From Roseobacter ponti (GTDB taxonomy: Bacteria; Pseudomonadota; Alphaproteobacteria; Rhodobacterales; Rhodobacteraceae): DNA of 64,000 bases. The notes beneath the pieces were generated by a model. That model was given only the letters and a program-made list of their open reading frames with translations. It did no database searches and had not been told where the DNA came from. The position numbers and the translations under genes were made by a program. Of this stretch, positions 25,958 through 35,294 are shown in pieces. The DNA is taken from NCBI RefSeq assembly GCF_012932215.1, contig NZ_CP048788.1, positions 1,798,001 to 1,862,000 on the forward strand. The letters run 5' to 3'. Numbering within the stretch: position 1 is the first letter of the stretch; the number at the start of each line of letters is the position of its first letter.

Positions 25958-26967
25958 TGGATTTCCTGAACGCTTTCATTGCATTGTCGAACTTTGTTCT
26001 TGTGCCTGCGATCGCCTATGGCAGCCAGCTGGCGCTGGGCGCGCTGGGGGTCACGCTGATCTACGGCATTCTGCGGTTTTCAAACTTTGCCCATGGCGAC
26101 ACGATGGCTTTCGGCGCGATGGTAACTGTCCTCTTCACCTGGCTCTTTCAGAGCTGGGGCATCAGTCTGGGGCCCCTGCCCACAGCACTTCTTGCGCTGC
26201 CGCTGGGGATTGCGGGATGTATGCTGCTGCTTCTGGCCACGGACCGGGTCGTCTACCGGTTTTACCGGGCACAAAAGGCAAAGCCTGTCATTCTGGTGAT
26301 CGTGTCTCTGGGTGTTACTTTTATCATGAACGGCATCGTGCGGTTCATCATCGGCCCGGACGATCAGCGTTTTCTCGATGGAGAGCGGTTCATCGTGTCG
26401 GCACGCACCTTCAAGGAAATGACCGGCCTCGAAGAAGGCCTCGCGATCAAAACGACCCAGGGCATTACCCTGATCACCGCCGTGATCGTTGTCGCCCTGC
26501 TCTTCTGGTTTCTCAACCGGACGCGGACGGGAAAATCGATGCGCGCCTACTCCGATAATGAGGACCTGGCGCTCCTGTCTGGCATCAACCCGGAGCGGGT
26601 TGTGATGATCACCTGGCTTATTGTCGCGGCGCTGGCGACCATTGCGGGTGTGCTCTACGGGCTGGATAAATCCTTCAAACCCTTCACCTATTTCCAGCTT
26701 CTCCTGCCGATCTTCGCCAGCGCTATCGTCGGGGGTCTTGGCAACCCGATCGGTGCAATCGCCGGCGGATTTGTGATCGCTTTCTCGGAAGTGACCGTCA
26801 CCTACGCCTGGAAAAAGGTGCTGGGCTATCTGATGCCAGAGAGCCTTGAACCCGACGGCCTCGTGCAGCTGCTGAGCACCGACTACAAACTGGCGGTGAG
26901 TTTTCTTATTCTGCTGATTGTGCTGCTCTTTAAGCCGACAGGGCTCTTTCGGGGGAAAGCGGTATGA
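25957..26967 (+). CDS. livH: branched-chain amino acid-type ABC transporter permease LivH
   Basis: This 336-residue inner-membrane protein has about eight hydrophobic segments. LivH signatures are GALGVTLIYGILRFSNFAHGDTMAFGA near the N-terminus, FLNRTRTGKSMRAYSDNEDLALLSGINPERV for the ATPase-contact loop, and ASAIVGGLGNPIGAIAGG near the end. ATG 25957 shares an A with the preceding stop (TAATG). It forms the channel with LivM. Confidence 0.93.
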   Translation: MDFLNAFIALSNFVLVPAIAYGSQLALGALGVTLIYGILRFSNFAHGDTMAFGAMVTVLFTWLFQSWGISLGPLPTALLALPLGIAGCMLLLLATDRVVYRFYRAQKAKPVILVIVSLGVTFIMNGIVRFIIGPDDQRFLDGERFIVSARTFKEMTGLEEGLAIKTTQGITLITAVIVVALLFWFLNRTRTGKSMRAYSDNEDLALLSGINPERVVMITWLIVAALATIAGVLYGLDKSFKPFTYFQLLLPIFASAIVGGLGNPIGAIAGGFVIAFSEVTVTYAWKKVLGYLMPESLEPDGLVQLLSTDYKLAVSFLILLIVLLFKPTGLFRGKAV

Positions 26968-28280
26968 ACAGTGCTGTGAAAAATACGCTGCTCTTTGCAG
27001 TGGTCGGGCTGATGATCCTTTACACCGGCTTTGCGCAGAGCTGGAACACGGCGCTGCTTATTCTGAACATGGGCCTTATTTCGGCAATCATGGCGCTTGG
27101 GGTGAACCTGCAGTGGGGGTTTGCCGGGCTCTTTAACGTCGGGATCATGGGCTTTGTGGCACTTGGCGGGCTGGCTGCAGTGCTGACGGGCATGCCGCCG
27201 ACCCCGGGTGCATGGAGTGCCGGCGGGTGGAACATCCTGGCGGCATTTGTCTTTGCGCTGCTGACGGTGGTGGCCGTGGTGATGGTGCGCGGGCGTATGC
27301 GCGCGGGCTGGGCGCGTAGTGTGGTGATCATCCTGATGATGATCGCGGGCTTCTTTATCTACCGTGCGCTTTTCGATCCGGGTGTCGAAGCTGTTGAGGC
27401 GATCAATCCGGCCCTGACGGGTTTTCTGGGCGGGCTCGGTATCGAACGCGGGATCTGGGTCGCGCTGGCCTGGCCCGTCGGCGGCCTCTTTGCCGCTGCA
27501 GCCGCATGGGTAATCGGAAAAACGGCGCTCGGTCTGCGCTCGGATTATCTGGCGATTGCGACCCTTGGCATTGCCGAGATCATCATCGCAGTGCTGAAAA
27601 ACGAAGACTGGCTGGCGCGGGGCGTGAAAAACGTGGTTGGCCTGCCCCGGCCTGCGCCGTTTGAGATTGATCTGCAGAATGATCCCGGCTTTGTGGAGAG
27701 TGCCGCCGGCTATGGGATGGATCCGGTCACGGCCTCGACGCTTTACGTAAAGCTGGCCTATGCAGGCCTGTTCACGGTAGTTCTGGTGATCCTTCTGGTC
27801 ATGGCGCAACGCGCGCTGCACAGCCCCTGGGGGCGCATGATGCGGGCGATCCGCGACAACGAAGTCGCGGCCGAAGCGATGGGCAAAGACGTCACCGCCC
27901 GGCACCTGCAGATTTTTGTGCTGGGCTCGGCGGTCTGCGGGATTGCGGGTGCAATGATGACGACACTCGACGGTCAGCTGACACCGGGCACCTATCAGCC
28001 GCTGCGGTTTACCTTTCTGGTCTGGGTTATGGTGATCGTCGGCGGCTCGGGTAACAACTTCGGCGCAGTGCTGGGTGGTTTCCTGATCTGGTTCCTGTGG
28101 GTGCAGGTCGAACCGATGGGCCTGTGGCTTATGGAACTGATCACCTCGGGCATGGCGGATGGCTCGCCGCTGAAGGCGCACCTCATTGAGAGTGCGGCGC
28201 ATATGCGGCTCTTTACCATGGGCGTGGTGCTGTTGCTTGTGCTGCGGTTCAGCCCGCGGGGTCTTATCCCCGAGCGCTGA
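26964..28280 (+). CDS. livM: branched-chain amino acid-type ABC transporter permease LivM
   Basis: The protein is 438 residues with about ten hydrophobic segments. LivM signatures are LGVNLQWGFAGLFNVGIMGFVALGG, LRSDYLAIATLGIAEII, the cytoplasmic loop SPWGRMMRAIRDNEVAAEAMGKDV and VMVIVGGSGNNFGAVLGG. A loop at about 75-150 is longer than in short LivM proteins. It starts within the livH stop (ATGA) and is last in the operon. Confidence 0.93.
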   Translation: MNSAVKNTLLFAVVGLMILYTGFAQSWNTALLILNMGLISAIMALGVNLQWGFAGLFNVGIMGFVALGGLAAVLTGMPPTPGAWSAGGWNILAAFVFALLTVVAVVMVRGRMRAGWARSVVIILMMIAGFFIYRALFDPGVEAVEAINPALTGFLGGLGIERGIWVALAWPVGGLFAAAAAWVIGKTALGLRSDYLAIATLGIAEIIIAVLKNEDWLARGVKNVVGLPRPAPFEIDLQNDPGFVESAAGYGMDPVTASTLYVKLAYAGLFTVVLVILLVMAQRALHSPWGRMMRAIRDNEVAAEAMGKDVTARHLQIFVLGSAVCGIAGAMMTTLDGQLTPGTYQPLRFTFLVWVMVIVGGSGNNFGAVLGGFLIWFLWVQVEPMGLWLMELITSGMADGSPLKAHLIESAAHMRLFTMGVVLLLVLRFSPRGLIPER

Positions 28281-28301
28281 TCCGCTTTACTGCTCAGCGG
28301 A

Positions 28302-28330
28302 CGCCGCCCTGACGGACGGCGACACTTTTC
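28302..28330 (+). terminator. probable terminator after livM
   Basis: CGCCGCCC (28302-28309) pairs with GGACGGCG (28314-28321) with one mismatch, followed by ACACTTTTCC. An upstream 6-bp repeat (TCCGCT/AGCGGA, 28281-28301) may add to it. The convergent ATPase gene begins its stop at 28370. Confidence 0.5.
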
Positions 28331-28369
28331 CATGATTTTGCGGACCGTAAGCCGCAAAGGCCCGGGTGA

Positions 28370-29914
28370 TCAGCGACCTCTGAAAAGGCCGCCGAGGATG
28401 CCACGCACGATGCGGCGGCCGGTGGTGCCTTTCAGCTCCTTCAGCACGGCAGTGGCAACCGCAGAGCCGAGGGTATCGGGCTGGCGGGTGCTGCGCCGTG
28501 AGGTGGAGCGCGGCACGCCGGTGCCGGAGTACCGCCGGCCTGCGTTGAATTCCCGTTCGGCAGCGGACGCTTCTTCTGCTGCGGCCTCAGCCTTTTCAGC
28601 CTCTTTCGCCGCGTCTTCGGCACGCGCCTGCAGAATTTCATATGCCGACTGCCGGTCGATTGCATTTGTATAGGCCGCCTGCAGCGGCGAGGTAGCCACG
28701 AGGTTCGCGCGTTCGGCAGCCGTTACCGGTCCCAGCTGCGAGGACGGCGGGCGGATCAGCGTACGCTCGACGATGCCGGGCACACCTTTTTTCTGAAGCA
28801 TGGATGTGACGGCCTCGCCCACCCCCACTTCGCGGATTGCGGCTTCGGTGTCGAAGGCCGGGTTCTCGCGATAGGTCTGCGCGGCCATGCGCAGCTCCTT
28901 GCGGTCTTTTGCGGTGAAGGCGCGCAGCGCATGCTGAATGCGGTTGCCGAGCTGGCCCAGAATGTCGTCGGGCACATCGGCAGGGTTCTGGGTGATGAAG
29001 TAGACGCCCACGCCTTTGGAGCGGATCAGACGGGCCACCTGTTCGACTTTGTCGACCAGCGCTTTGGGCGCGTCGTCAAACAAAAGATGGGCCTCGTCAA
29101 AAAAGAACACGAGCTTTGGTTTGTCCGGGTCACCCACCTCGGGCAGTTCCTCAAAAAGTTCCGAAAGCAGCCAGAGCAGGAAAGTGGCATAAAGCGCCGG
29201 AGAGGCCATGAGTTTGTCGGCGGCCAGGATGTTGATCTGACCGCGCCCGTCGGTCGCCGTGCGCATCAGATCGCTGAGCGCCAGCGCGGGCTCGCCGAAA
29301 AGACCGGTACCGCCCTGGTTTTCAAGCACCAGCAGCCGGCGCTGGATCGCACCGATGGAGGCGGTCGACACATTGCCGTAACGCAGAGAAAGCTCTTTTG
29401 CATTCTCGCCCGTCCAGACCAGAAGCGCCTGCAGGTCCTTGAGATCCAGCAGCGGCAGACCCTCTTCGTCGGAGAGCCGGAAGGCGATGTTGAGAATGCC
29501 CTCCTGCGCTTCTGTGAGATCCAGCAGACGCGCCAGGAGCAAGGGGCCCATTTCGGAGACGGTCGTCCGCACCGGATGCCCCTGATCGCCGAAGATATCC
29601 CAGAAAATCACCGGGAAAGCGGCATAGCTGTAATCGTCGAACCCGATTTTGGCCGCGCGCTCTGTGAAGGCCTGATGCAGTTTATGCGTTTCAGAACCGG
29701 GTTTCGCGAGCCCCGAGAGATCGCCCTTTACGTCCGACAGAAAGACCGGCACACCGGCTGCCGAAAACCCTTCCGCGAGGATCTGCAGCGTCACGGTTTT
29801 GCCGGTCCCTGTAGCGCCTGCCACCAGCCCGTGACGATTGGCGTATTTCAGGCTCAGATGCTGTTGCGTGCCATAGTCCGGGCCACCGCCGCCGACGAAG
29901 ATGTCATCTGTCAT
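28370..29914 (-). CDS. HerA-like ATPase of the DUF853 (YjgR) family
   Basis: The protein is 514 residues. The P-loop GATGTGKT lies near residue 34 after [11 protein letters not shown]. Walker [21 protein letters not shown] and [22 protein letters not shown] (sensor-like) follow, the layout of FtsK/HerA-type hexameric ATPases in the DUF853 family. The C-terminal 100 residues hold a long charged Ala/Glu coiled-coil-like stretch ([20 protein letters not shown]) and a basic end. A DNA- or nucleic-acid-linked ATPase role is likely, but the biological function of YjgR is not settled. ATG 29914 was chosen for [10 protein letters not shown], the family's usual N-terminus. Confidence 0.88.
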   Translation of the reverse strand: MTDDIFVGGGGPDYGTQQHLSLKYANRHGLVAGATGTGKTVTLQILAEGFSAAGVPVFLSDVKGDLSGLAKPGSETHKLHQAFTERAAKIGFDDYSYAAFPVIFWDIFGDQGHPVRTTVSEMGPLLLARLLDLTEAQEGILNIAFRLSDEEGLPLLDLKDLQALLVWTGENAKELSLRYGNVSTASIGAIQRRLLVLENQGGTGLFGEPALALSDLMRTATDGRGQINILAADKLMASPALYATFLLWLLSELFEELPEVGDPDKPKLVFFFDEAHLLFDDAPKALVDKVEQVARLIRSKGVGVYFITQNPADVPDDILGQLGNRIQHALRAFTAKDRKELRMAAQTYRENPAFDTEAAIREVGVGEAVTSMLQKKGVPGIVERTLIRPPSSQLGPVTAAERANLVATSPLQAAYTNAIDRQSAYEILQARAEDAAKEAEKAEAAAEEASAAEREFNAGRRYSGTGVPRSTSRRSTRQPDTLGSAVATAVLKELKGTTGRRIVRGILGGLFRGR

Positions 29915-30116
29915 AGTTCTGCACTGCCCCCCGCAGGTTTCATTCTGACCGACCATACGTTCTTAAGGTTTTTGTGCCACAACTTTCCTGTCCGGGCGTT
30001 CAGTTATGTCCTTTCCGTCCGGACATCCTCCCTGTCAGACTGGGCCGTGCCGCTTGTCGGTACGGCCATTTTTTTCACCCGCTGACAGAGGGTTCCGCGG
30101 CGTACCGGTTTTTCGG

Positions 30117-30145
30117 TTGACGCCTCTCTGTGCGTTGCGTAGGCT
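30117..30145 (+). promoter_or_regulatory. sigma70-type promoter of a candidate small RNA
   Basis: TTGACG (30117-30122) and TAGGCT (30140-30145) are separated by exactly 17 bp. No start codon with an open frame follows closely; instead a short structured segment ends in a terminator. Confidence 0.6.
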
Positions 30146-30151
30146 CTGCGC

Positions 30152-30222
30152 TAATAAGTCGGCCAGTCCGACGGGGAGAAAAAAATCGGGAAAGAGGGAT
30201 GCTTTGGCGTCCCTTTTTCTTT
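30152..30222 (+). ncRNA. candidate small RNA of about 71 nt (orphan transcription unit)
   Basis: The unit begins about 7 nt after the -10 above. It has a first hairpin GTCGG-CCAGT-CCGAC (30158-30172), a purine-rich single-stranded linker (GGGGAGAAAAAAATCGGGAA), and a terminator hairpin GGGATGC-TTTG-GCGTCCC (30196-30213, one G.T pair, extended by A-U pairs) with TTTTTCTTT. This promoter/hairpin/terminator layout is that of a trans-acting small RNA. No protein or known RNA family was recognised. It lies between the divergent DUF853 and ialB-like genes and reads toward the latter, but its terminator precedes that start by 110 bp. Confidence 0.5.
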
Positions 30223-30333
30223 GAAGAGCAGGCGTTACATCTGATACGCAAAAGCGGACGCCAGGTGCCCGCACTCTGGCCGTTGCACCGGCATCATGCC
30301 TGTTCGTGACACTTGAAAATATACGGAGCTTTT

Positions 30334-30978
30334 ATGCCCAGAATCACCACTCTTCTGACAGCGGCGATGATATCGGCGGCCCTGACCGGCGGCACGGCTC
30401 ATGCGCAGACCACAACCACCGAAAGCACCGAAACGGAAACCGGAACAGAAGCGGAAACCGGCACCGGAACAGCCGGCGCCAACAGCGATCTGAGCCTCGG
30501 AGAGGTCGAGACCGGCCCGCAAACCGGCGAGGCCTATGTAACCGAGACAATCGGGCCGTGGTCGATCCGCTGCGTTAAAACGGACACGGACGAAGACCCG
30601 TGCCAGATGGTTCAGCTTCTTGAGGATGCGCAGGGATCGCCGATTGCCGAGTTTTCGCTCTTCCGGCTCGCTGATGGTGGCCAGGCGGAAGCGGGCGCGA
30701 CTGTCATCGTGCCGCTTGAAACCGCTCTTCAGCAGCAGCTGAGCATTCGAGTCGATGAACAGCAGGGTAAACGTTACCCATACGCGTTCTGCAATCCTGT
30801 CGGATGTTACGCCCGCATCGGGCTGACAGCGGATGACGTGGCCACCTATAAGCGCGGCAACGAGGCCGTGCTGAGTATCATACCGGTGGCTGCCCAGGAC
30901 CAGCGGGTTGATGTCACGCTGTCGCTCGAGGGTTTCACTGCGAGCTATGACAAGGTGTCGAGCGTCACACCTGAGTAA
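30334..30978 (+). CDS. invasion-associated locus B (IalB) family exported protein
   Basis: The protein is 214 residues. A signal peptide (MPRITTLLTAAMISAALTGG, ending AHAQ) is followed by a low-complexity Thr/Glu/Gly stretch (about 25-55: TTTESTETETGTEAETGTGT), then the IalB fold: GPWSIRCVKTDTDEDPCQMVQLL, VIVPLETALQQQLSIRVD, and YAFCNPVGCYARIGL with four conserved cysteines. IalB was named in Bartonella, but relatives are common in free-living Alphaproteobacteria as periplasmic proteins of unclear function. GGAG precedes ATG 30334. A candidate small-RNA unit lies immediately upstream on the same strand. Confidence 0.88.
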   Translation: MPRITTLLTAAMISAALTGGTAHAQTTTTESTETETGTEAETGTGTAGANSDLSLGEVETGPQTGEAYVTETIGPWSIRCVKTDTDEDPCQMVQLLEDAQGSPIAEFSLFRLADGGQAEAGATVIVPLETALQQQLSIRVDEQQGKRYPYAFCNPVGCYARIGLTADDVATYKRGNEAVLSIIPVAAQDQRVDVTLSLEGFTASYDKVSSVTPE

Positions 30979-31036
30979 GGATTAACGTGGTGCCGGGCGT
31001 CCAGCCCGACACCTGAACACGCCCGCCCCAGCCTGA

Positions 31037-32245
31037 TCAGACAGCGCGCAGCGCCAGCACCGCATTCATGCCGCCGAAGGCAAAGGCATTCGACAGGCTG
31101 ACAGTGACCCTCGCGTCACGCGCCTCATTGGGCACCACATCAAGCGCACATTCGGGATCCGCTTCTTCATAGCCGATCGTGGGCGCGATGATCCCGTCGC
31201 GCAGCGCCATGATGCAGGCCAGCAGTTCCACGGCACCGGTCCCGCCGATCAGATGCCCGTGCATGGATTTGGTCGACGAGATCATCAGCTGGTCCGCATG
31301 CGGCCCGAAAACATCTGCCACAGCAGCGCATTCAGTCTTGTCATTGGCTGCCGTCCCGGTGCCGTGAGCGTTGATATACCCCACTTCGTCACGGTTGATC
31401 CCGGCGTCGGCGAGCGCACCGGCCATCGCCCGGGATGCGCCGTTTTTCGAAGGCATCACGATATCTGAGGCATCTGACGACATGGCAAAGCCCGCCACCT
31501 CGCAGAGGATCTCCGCACCGCGCGCTCTGGCGTGTTCCATTTCCTCGAAGACAAAGACCCCTGCGCCCTCGCCCTGCACCATCCCGTTGCGGTTGGCGGA
31601 AAACGGGCGACAGGCATCGCGGCTCATCACGCGCAGCCCTTCCCATGCCTTGACGCCACCGAAACAGAGCATGCTTTCCGACCCGCCCGTGACCATCACC
31701 GGCGCCATGCCGGAGCGCACCATTGAAAACGCCTGGGCCATGGCGTGATTGGATGAAGCGCAGGCGGTGGAAACCGTGAAAGACGGCCCCTTAAGATTGT
31801 GCTCCATGCTCACATGGCTCGCGGCCGCGTTATTCATCAGCTTCGGCACGACAAAGGGATGCACCCGGTTTTTACCGTCCTCATAGACAGAGCGGTAATT
31901 GTCGTCCCAGGTGCTGACCCCGCCACCGGCAGTGCCCAGAACAACGCCCGCTCTGGCGGCAAGCTCATCGGTGAAGGTAATGCCGGACTGGTCTATTGCC
32001 TCACGTGCGGCGGCCAGGGTGAACTGTGTAAACCGGTCGTAAAGGGAAATCTGCTGGCGGTTATAGCGTCCTTCGGCCTCAAATCCGCGTACCTGCCCGC
32101 CGATGCGGATCGAGAGCCTTTCCACATCGCGCAGTGACAGCTCACCAATGCCACAGCGGCCTTCACGCATGGCCTCCAGCGTTGCGGGCACATCATGACC
32201 CAGCGCATTGATCGTGCCGGCTCCTGTGATGACAACACGGTGCAT
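31037..32245 (-). CDS. beta-ketoacyl-ACP synthase (FabF/NodE-like)
   Basis: This 402-residue thiolase-fold enzyme condenses an acyl thioester with malonyl-ACP. Active-site Cys162 (STACASSNHA), His294 (NAHGTGTAAND) and His331 (SMHGHLIGGTG) are all in place, so it should be catalytically competent. It diverges from housekeeping FabF and, with its neighbours (a private ACP and an LpxD-like acyltransferase), is probably a specialised chain-making enzyme. It starts 8 bp after the ACP gene. Confidence 0.9.
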   Translation of the reverse strand: MHRVVITGAGTINALGHDVPATLEAMREGRCGIGELSLRDVERLSIRIGGQVRGFEAEGRYNRQQISLYDRFTQFTLAAAREAIDQSGITFTDELAARAGVVLGTAGGGVSTWDDNYRSVYEDGKNRVHPFVVPKLMNNAAASHVSMEHNLKGPSFTVSTACASSNHAMAQAFSMVRSGMAPVMVTGGSESMLCFGGVKAWEGLRVMSRDACRPFSANRNGMVQGEGAGVFVFEEMEHARARGAEILCEVAGFAMSSDASDIVMPSKNGASRAMAGALADAGINRDEVGYINAHGTGTAANDKTECAAVADVFGPHADQLMISSTKSMHGHLIGGTGAVELLACIMALRDGIIAPTIGYEEADPECALDVVPNEARDARVTVSLSNAFAFGGMNAVLALRAV

Positions 32246-32253
32246 GTGATCTG

Positions 32254-32511
32254 TCAGCTCTGTTCAGCGCGCAGCCGTTCAATCCCGTCCACGATTGAGG
32301 CTACGGTCGATATGTCAAAATCACTCTCAGAGGGGGTGTTCGCGTTGAAGGGCACCGAGATGTCAAAGGTCTCTTCGATGGCGAAAATGCACTCCACAAG
32401 ACCGAGGCTGTCGATTCCGAGTTCCTCCAGCGTGCTGTCGGTCGTGACATCCGACGGTTCCAGCACGGCCTGTTCGGCGATGATGCTGATGACCTTGTCG
32501 CGGGTACTCAT
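32254..32511 (-). CDS. acyl carrier protein (specialised)
   Basis: The protein is 85 residues with the phosphopantetheine site Ser35 in LGIDSLGLVE. It is acidic throughout. It is not the housekeeping AcpP (which has GADSLDTVELVM) and resembles, in the helix after the site (CIFAIEETFDISVPF), the AcpXL-type carriers that deliver very long acyl chains to lipid A in rhizobia. The similarity is by eye only. It sits between the ketosynthase and LpxD-like genes with spacings of 8 and 33 bp. Confidence 0.9.
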   Translation of the reverse strand: MSTRDKVISIIAEQAVLEPSDVTTDSTLEELGIDSLGLVECIFAIEETFDISVPFNANTPSESDFDISTVASIVDGIERLRAEQS

Positions 32512-32544
32512 CGGGAGATCCTCCGTGCCGTTGTCGCCTGTGAT

Positions 32545-33645
32545 TTAGTCACCGGTGTCTGATTTGGAAACCGCTTTCTTGAGTGCTGCGAACTCTTTCA
32601 TCAGCCTGGGCAGGCGTCGCAGAGCTTTGTATATTTCGACATTGGTTTCCATTTTGGTGGCCGGCGCGCCGAGGATCGTGCGCCCGGCGGGGACATTGGA
32701 GAAGATCTTGCTGGCTCCGCCCGCAATCACCCGGTCGCCGACAAATATATTGTCGTTCACACCGACCTGACCGCCCAGTACCACATTGTTGCCTATGACC
32801 GAGGACCCCGCCATGCCGCATTGTCCGCACAGCAGGCAGTCGTTGCCGATCACGCAGTTGTGGCCGATCTGCACGAGGTTATCGATTTTGGTGCGGTCCC
32901 CGACGCGCGTGTCGCGGATGGTGCCGCAGTCGATTGTGGAATTGGCACCGATCTCGACGTCATCGCCGATGGTGACCGACCCCAGCGAATGAATGCGGGC
33001 CCATGACTGCGATGTGGTCTCTTCCTGGTCGCGCATACTGCTGCGTGCGGCCTCCACGCCTGAGCGTTCGGCCGTTGAAAAGGAAAACCCGTCTCCTGCA
33101 ATCCGCGCGCCTGGTTGCGCGATGAAGCGGGCGCCGATTGTGGCGCGTGCGCCGACAGATACGTGTTCGCGCAGAAAGCTGCCGGCACCGATCACCACAT
33201 TCCAGCCGACAAAGCAATGCGGGCCGATGATGGTTCCGGCTCCGATTTTTGCCCCGGCTGAAATGACTGTAAAGGGGCCGACGCTGACGTCTTCTTCAAG
33301 CTCAGCCGAAGGGTCGATCACCGCTGTTTCATGGATGCCCGTCGCGTACCCCTGGCCGGGGTCCATGAGCCGCGTTAGGCTTGTCATCGCATAACGGGGG
33401 CGCGCAGGGATAATAGCGGCTTTGAGCCCCAGCGCCTGCCAGTCCGCCCCCTGCCAGAGCAGTGCGACGAGCGCCTGACCCTCACTGAGGTGTTCGGCAT
33501 AGCGGGGCTGCGTGGCCATCGCCAGTTCCTGCGGACCGGCGCTTTGAGGCTCTGCCGCACCGCTGATGCGCAGAGTAGTGTCGCCCAGGGCTTCGGCACC
33601 CAGAGCGCCGGCGATTTCAGATACGCTGAATGTTGTCTCCGTCAT
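32545..33645 (-). CDS. lpxD: LpxD-like UDP-3-O-acylglucosamine N-acyltransferase
   Basis: The protein is 366 residues. An N-terminal uridine-binding-like domain (1-100) is followed by a long left-handed beta-helix of hexapeptide repeats (about 105-320) and a C-terminal helical tail. The catalytic-His segment reads KIDNLVQIGHNCVIGND, followed by CGMAGSSVIGNNVVLGGQVGV, the expected LpxD order. LpxD adds a 3-hydroxyacyl chain from ACP to UDP-3-O-acyl-glucosamine in lipid A synthesis. The gene is not in the usual bamA-lpxD-fabZ-lpxA cluster, so it may be a second, specialised copy (inference). ATG 33645 was chosen over GTG 33669. Confidence 0.85.
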   Translation of the reverse strand: MTETTFSVSEIAGALGAEALGDTTLRISGAAEPQSAGPQELAMATQPRYAEHLSEGQALVALLWQGADWQALGLKAAIIPARPRYAMTSLTRLMDPGQGYATGIHETAVIDPSAELEEDVSVGPFTVISAGAKIGAGTIIGPHCFVGWNVVIGAGSFLREHVSVGARATIGARFIAQPGARIAGDGFSFSTAERSGVEAARSSMRDQEETTSQSWARIHSLGSVTIGDDVEIGANSTIDCGTIRDTRVGDRTKIDNLVQIGHNCVIGNDCLLCGQCGMAGSSVIGNNVVLGGQVGVNDNIFVGDRVIAGGASKIFSNVPAGRTILGAPATKMETNVEIYKALRRLPRLMKEFAALKKAVSKSDTGD

Positions 33646-33677
33646 CAAAGCCCGCCCCTGCCCGTTCACGGGCAGAC

Positions 33678-35294
33678 TTACCCCTGTACTGCGCGCAATG
33701 CTACCCCCGCCTGTGACAGGGCGCTCCAGATGCGGCCGTCGCGGCCATAGATATCGCGGCGGAACTGCACCTCACCACGCCCGTCAGCGAAAGCGGTCCG
33801 ATAGATGATGTGCACAGGCACCGGCTCTTTGAGGTAAACGGTCTGCTCGGTGCCGGTGGCCAGTTTGGCCTGGAAGAACCCCTGCGGATCGCCGGTCTGT
33901 TTTGCCAGCAGCGCGTAGGCGAAATCAAACGGGTCTGCGAGGCGGATACAGCCATGGCTGTAGGCACGGACTTCGCGGCCAAAGAGGTTCTTGGCCGGGG
34001 TGTCGTGCAGATAGATGTTGTGCCTGTTGGGGAACATGAACTTCACCAGTCCGAGTGCGTTACCGCGGCTGGGCGGCTGGCGCATGGCGAAGGGGAAGCT
34101 GCGCGCGTCGAACTGCGAGAAATCAACAGCCGAACGGTCAATGCGGCGGCCCTGGCGGTCGGTTATTTCGATGTGATTGACCGCATAGGCGTCTTTTTGC
34201 AGTTCCGGCAGGTATTCTTTGGTGACGATTGAGCGCGGCACGTACCAGCTTGGATTGATCACCATGAATTCCATCACGTCCGAGAACTCCGGCGACTGAC
34301 GGTCGGATGCGCGGTGGCCGATGACCGACCGCGTGGAAAAGGTCTCTTTGCCGTTGTCAAAGATTTTGGCGGTGAAGTCGGCGAGATTAACCTCGATGTG
34401 GCGCTTGCCCCGCTCCATATTCGTCCAGCGTTCCCGCTCCATGGCGACGACAACAGACTGCAGACGTTCTGCGACAGACGTGTTGATTTCCGCCATCGTG
34501 CCCGGCCCGACCACGCCGTCTTCGGCAAGACCATGCGCGCGCTGGAATGCGAGCACGGCTTTGACCATATCCTCGTCATAGGTCTGACCGGCGCTGCGCT
34601 TCATATGCCCCATCCGGTGCAGACGGTTGCGCAGTTCCACCACATTGGTGCCCGACGCTCCGGGTTTAAGCGTTTTGGTGTGCACCGTCTCGCCCCAGCC
34701 ACCTCTGGCCAGCAGGCGTTCCAGGCGCAGTTTTTCTTTCATCAATGCGTTATACTCGCGGCTTGCCGGCGGCAGCGCTTTCATGAAGCCATCCGGCGAG
34801 GATTTCACGAAGTTCACCAGATAGGAGCCGCGGTCACGGTAGGGCACCTGCCGTTTGATCGCTTTATCCACGCGCGACGGCACCAGGACGCCGGTCTGCA
34901 CATCGCGGGCGTATTGCAGGAAGGTACGGCTGAGGTCGACCTCAAGTGCGCCGAGATCCGCTGCACTGCGCGCGTTGCGCATACGGGCTTCCAGCCCTGC
35001 GAGATCATACCGTCCGGACGGCAGCCCGTGATTGCCCGCCTCGCTCAGAGCCCCGATCAGTGCCGCACGTCGTTTGCGGTCGCGCCCGTTCCCGGTCCAG
35101 ATGCTGTCATACCCGTTTGCTTTATAAAACGCGGCGATTTCGGCATCGCGCGCAGCGGCCGTCGCGACGGCCTGACGGAAAGCTGTACTCTGCGTCTGGG
35201 CGGCCAGAGGCGCAGGCGTTAAGGTCAGAACCGTGACAAAAGACAGAAATGCCACAAAGGCATTCCGGAAGGTCAAAGGCATAAGCGCGATCAT
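33678..35294 (-). CDS. L,D-transpeptidase (LdtD/YcbB type)
   Basis: The protein is 538 residues. An N-terminal signal segment ends near PAPLAAQ. A scaffold domain follows (about 40-210), then a peptidoglycan-binding helix bundle with ELRNRLHRMGHM, VKAVLAFQRAHGLAEDGVVGPGT, and a YkuD catalytic domain with YSHGCIRLADP carrying the nucleophile Cys and its His. It forms 3-3 meso-DAP crosslinks in the periplasm. GAGG lies 8 nt before ATG 35294. The gene is divergent from a YcbK-like peptidase. It is 32 bp upstream of lpxD on the same strand, so envelope genes are grouped. Confidence 0.92.
   Translation of the reverse strand: MIALMPLTFRNAFVAFLSFVTVLTLTPAPLAAQTQSTAFRQAVATAAARDAEIAAFYKANGYDSIWTGNGRDRKRRAALIGALSEAGNHGLPSGRYDLAGLEARMRNARSAADLGALEVDLSRTFLQYARDVQTGVLVPSRVDKAIKRQVPYRDRGSYLVNFVKSSPDGFMKALPPASREYNALMKEKLRLERLLARGGWGETVHTKTLKPGASGTNVVELRNRLHRMGHMKRSAGQTYDEDMVKAVLAFQRAHGLAEDGVVGPGTMAEINTSVAERLQSVVVAMERERWTNMERGKRHIEVNLADFTAKIFDNGKETFSTRSVIGHRASDRQSPEFSDVMEFMVINPSWYVPRSIVTKEYLPELQKDAYAVNHIEITDRQGRRIDRSAVDFSQFDARSFPFAMRQPPSRGNALGLVKFMFPNRHNIYLHDTPAKNLFGREVRAYSHGCIRLADPFDFAYALLAKQTGDPQGFFQAKLATGTEQTVYLKEPVPVHIIYRTAFADGRGEVQFRRDIYGRDGRIWSALSQAGVALRAVQG

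Noticed and set aside
26883-28202. 439-codon minus-strand frame opposite livM
   Set aside because: The predicted product is His/Arg/Gln-rich low-complexity sequence. livM on the plus strand has clear membrane helices and overlaps livH as in an operon.
28931-30085. 384-codon plus-strand frame opposite the DUF853 gene
   Set aside because: It has no motif, and the minus strand encodes a complete P-loop ATPase with all signatures.
30117-30222. tRNA or 6S RNA as the product of the orphan promoter
   Set aside because: There is no TTCGA T-loop or cloverleaf, and the unit is far too short for the 6S RNA bubble structure.
34314-35222. Long plus-strand frame opposite the L,D-transpeptidase
   Set aside because: It is antisense to the intact YSHGC-containing enzyme. 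No ribosome site or family match was seen.
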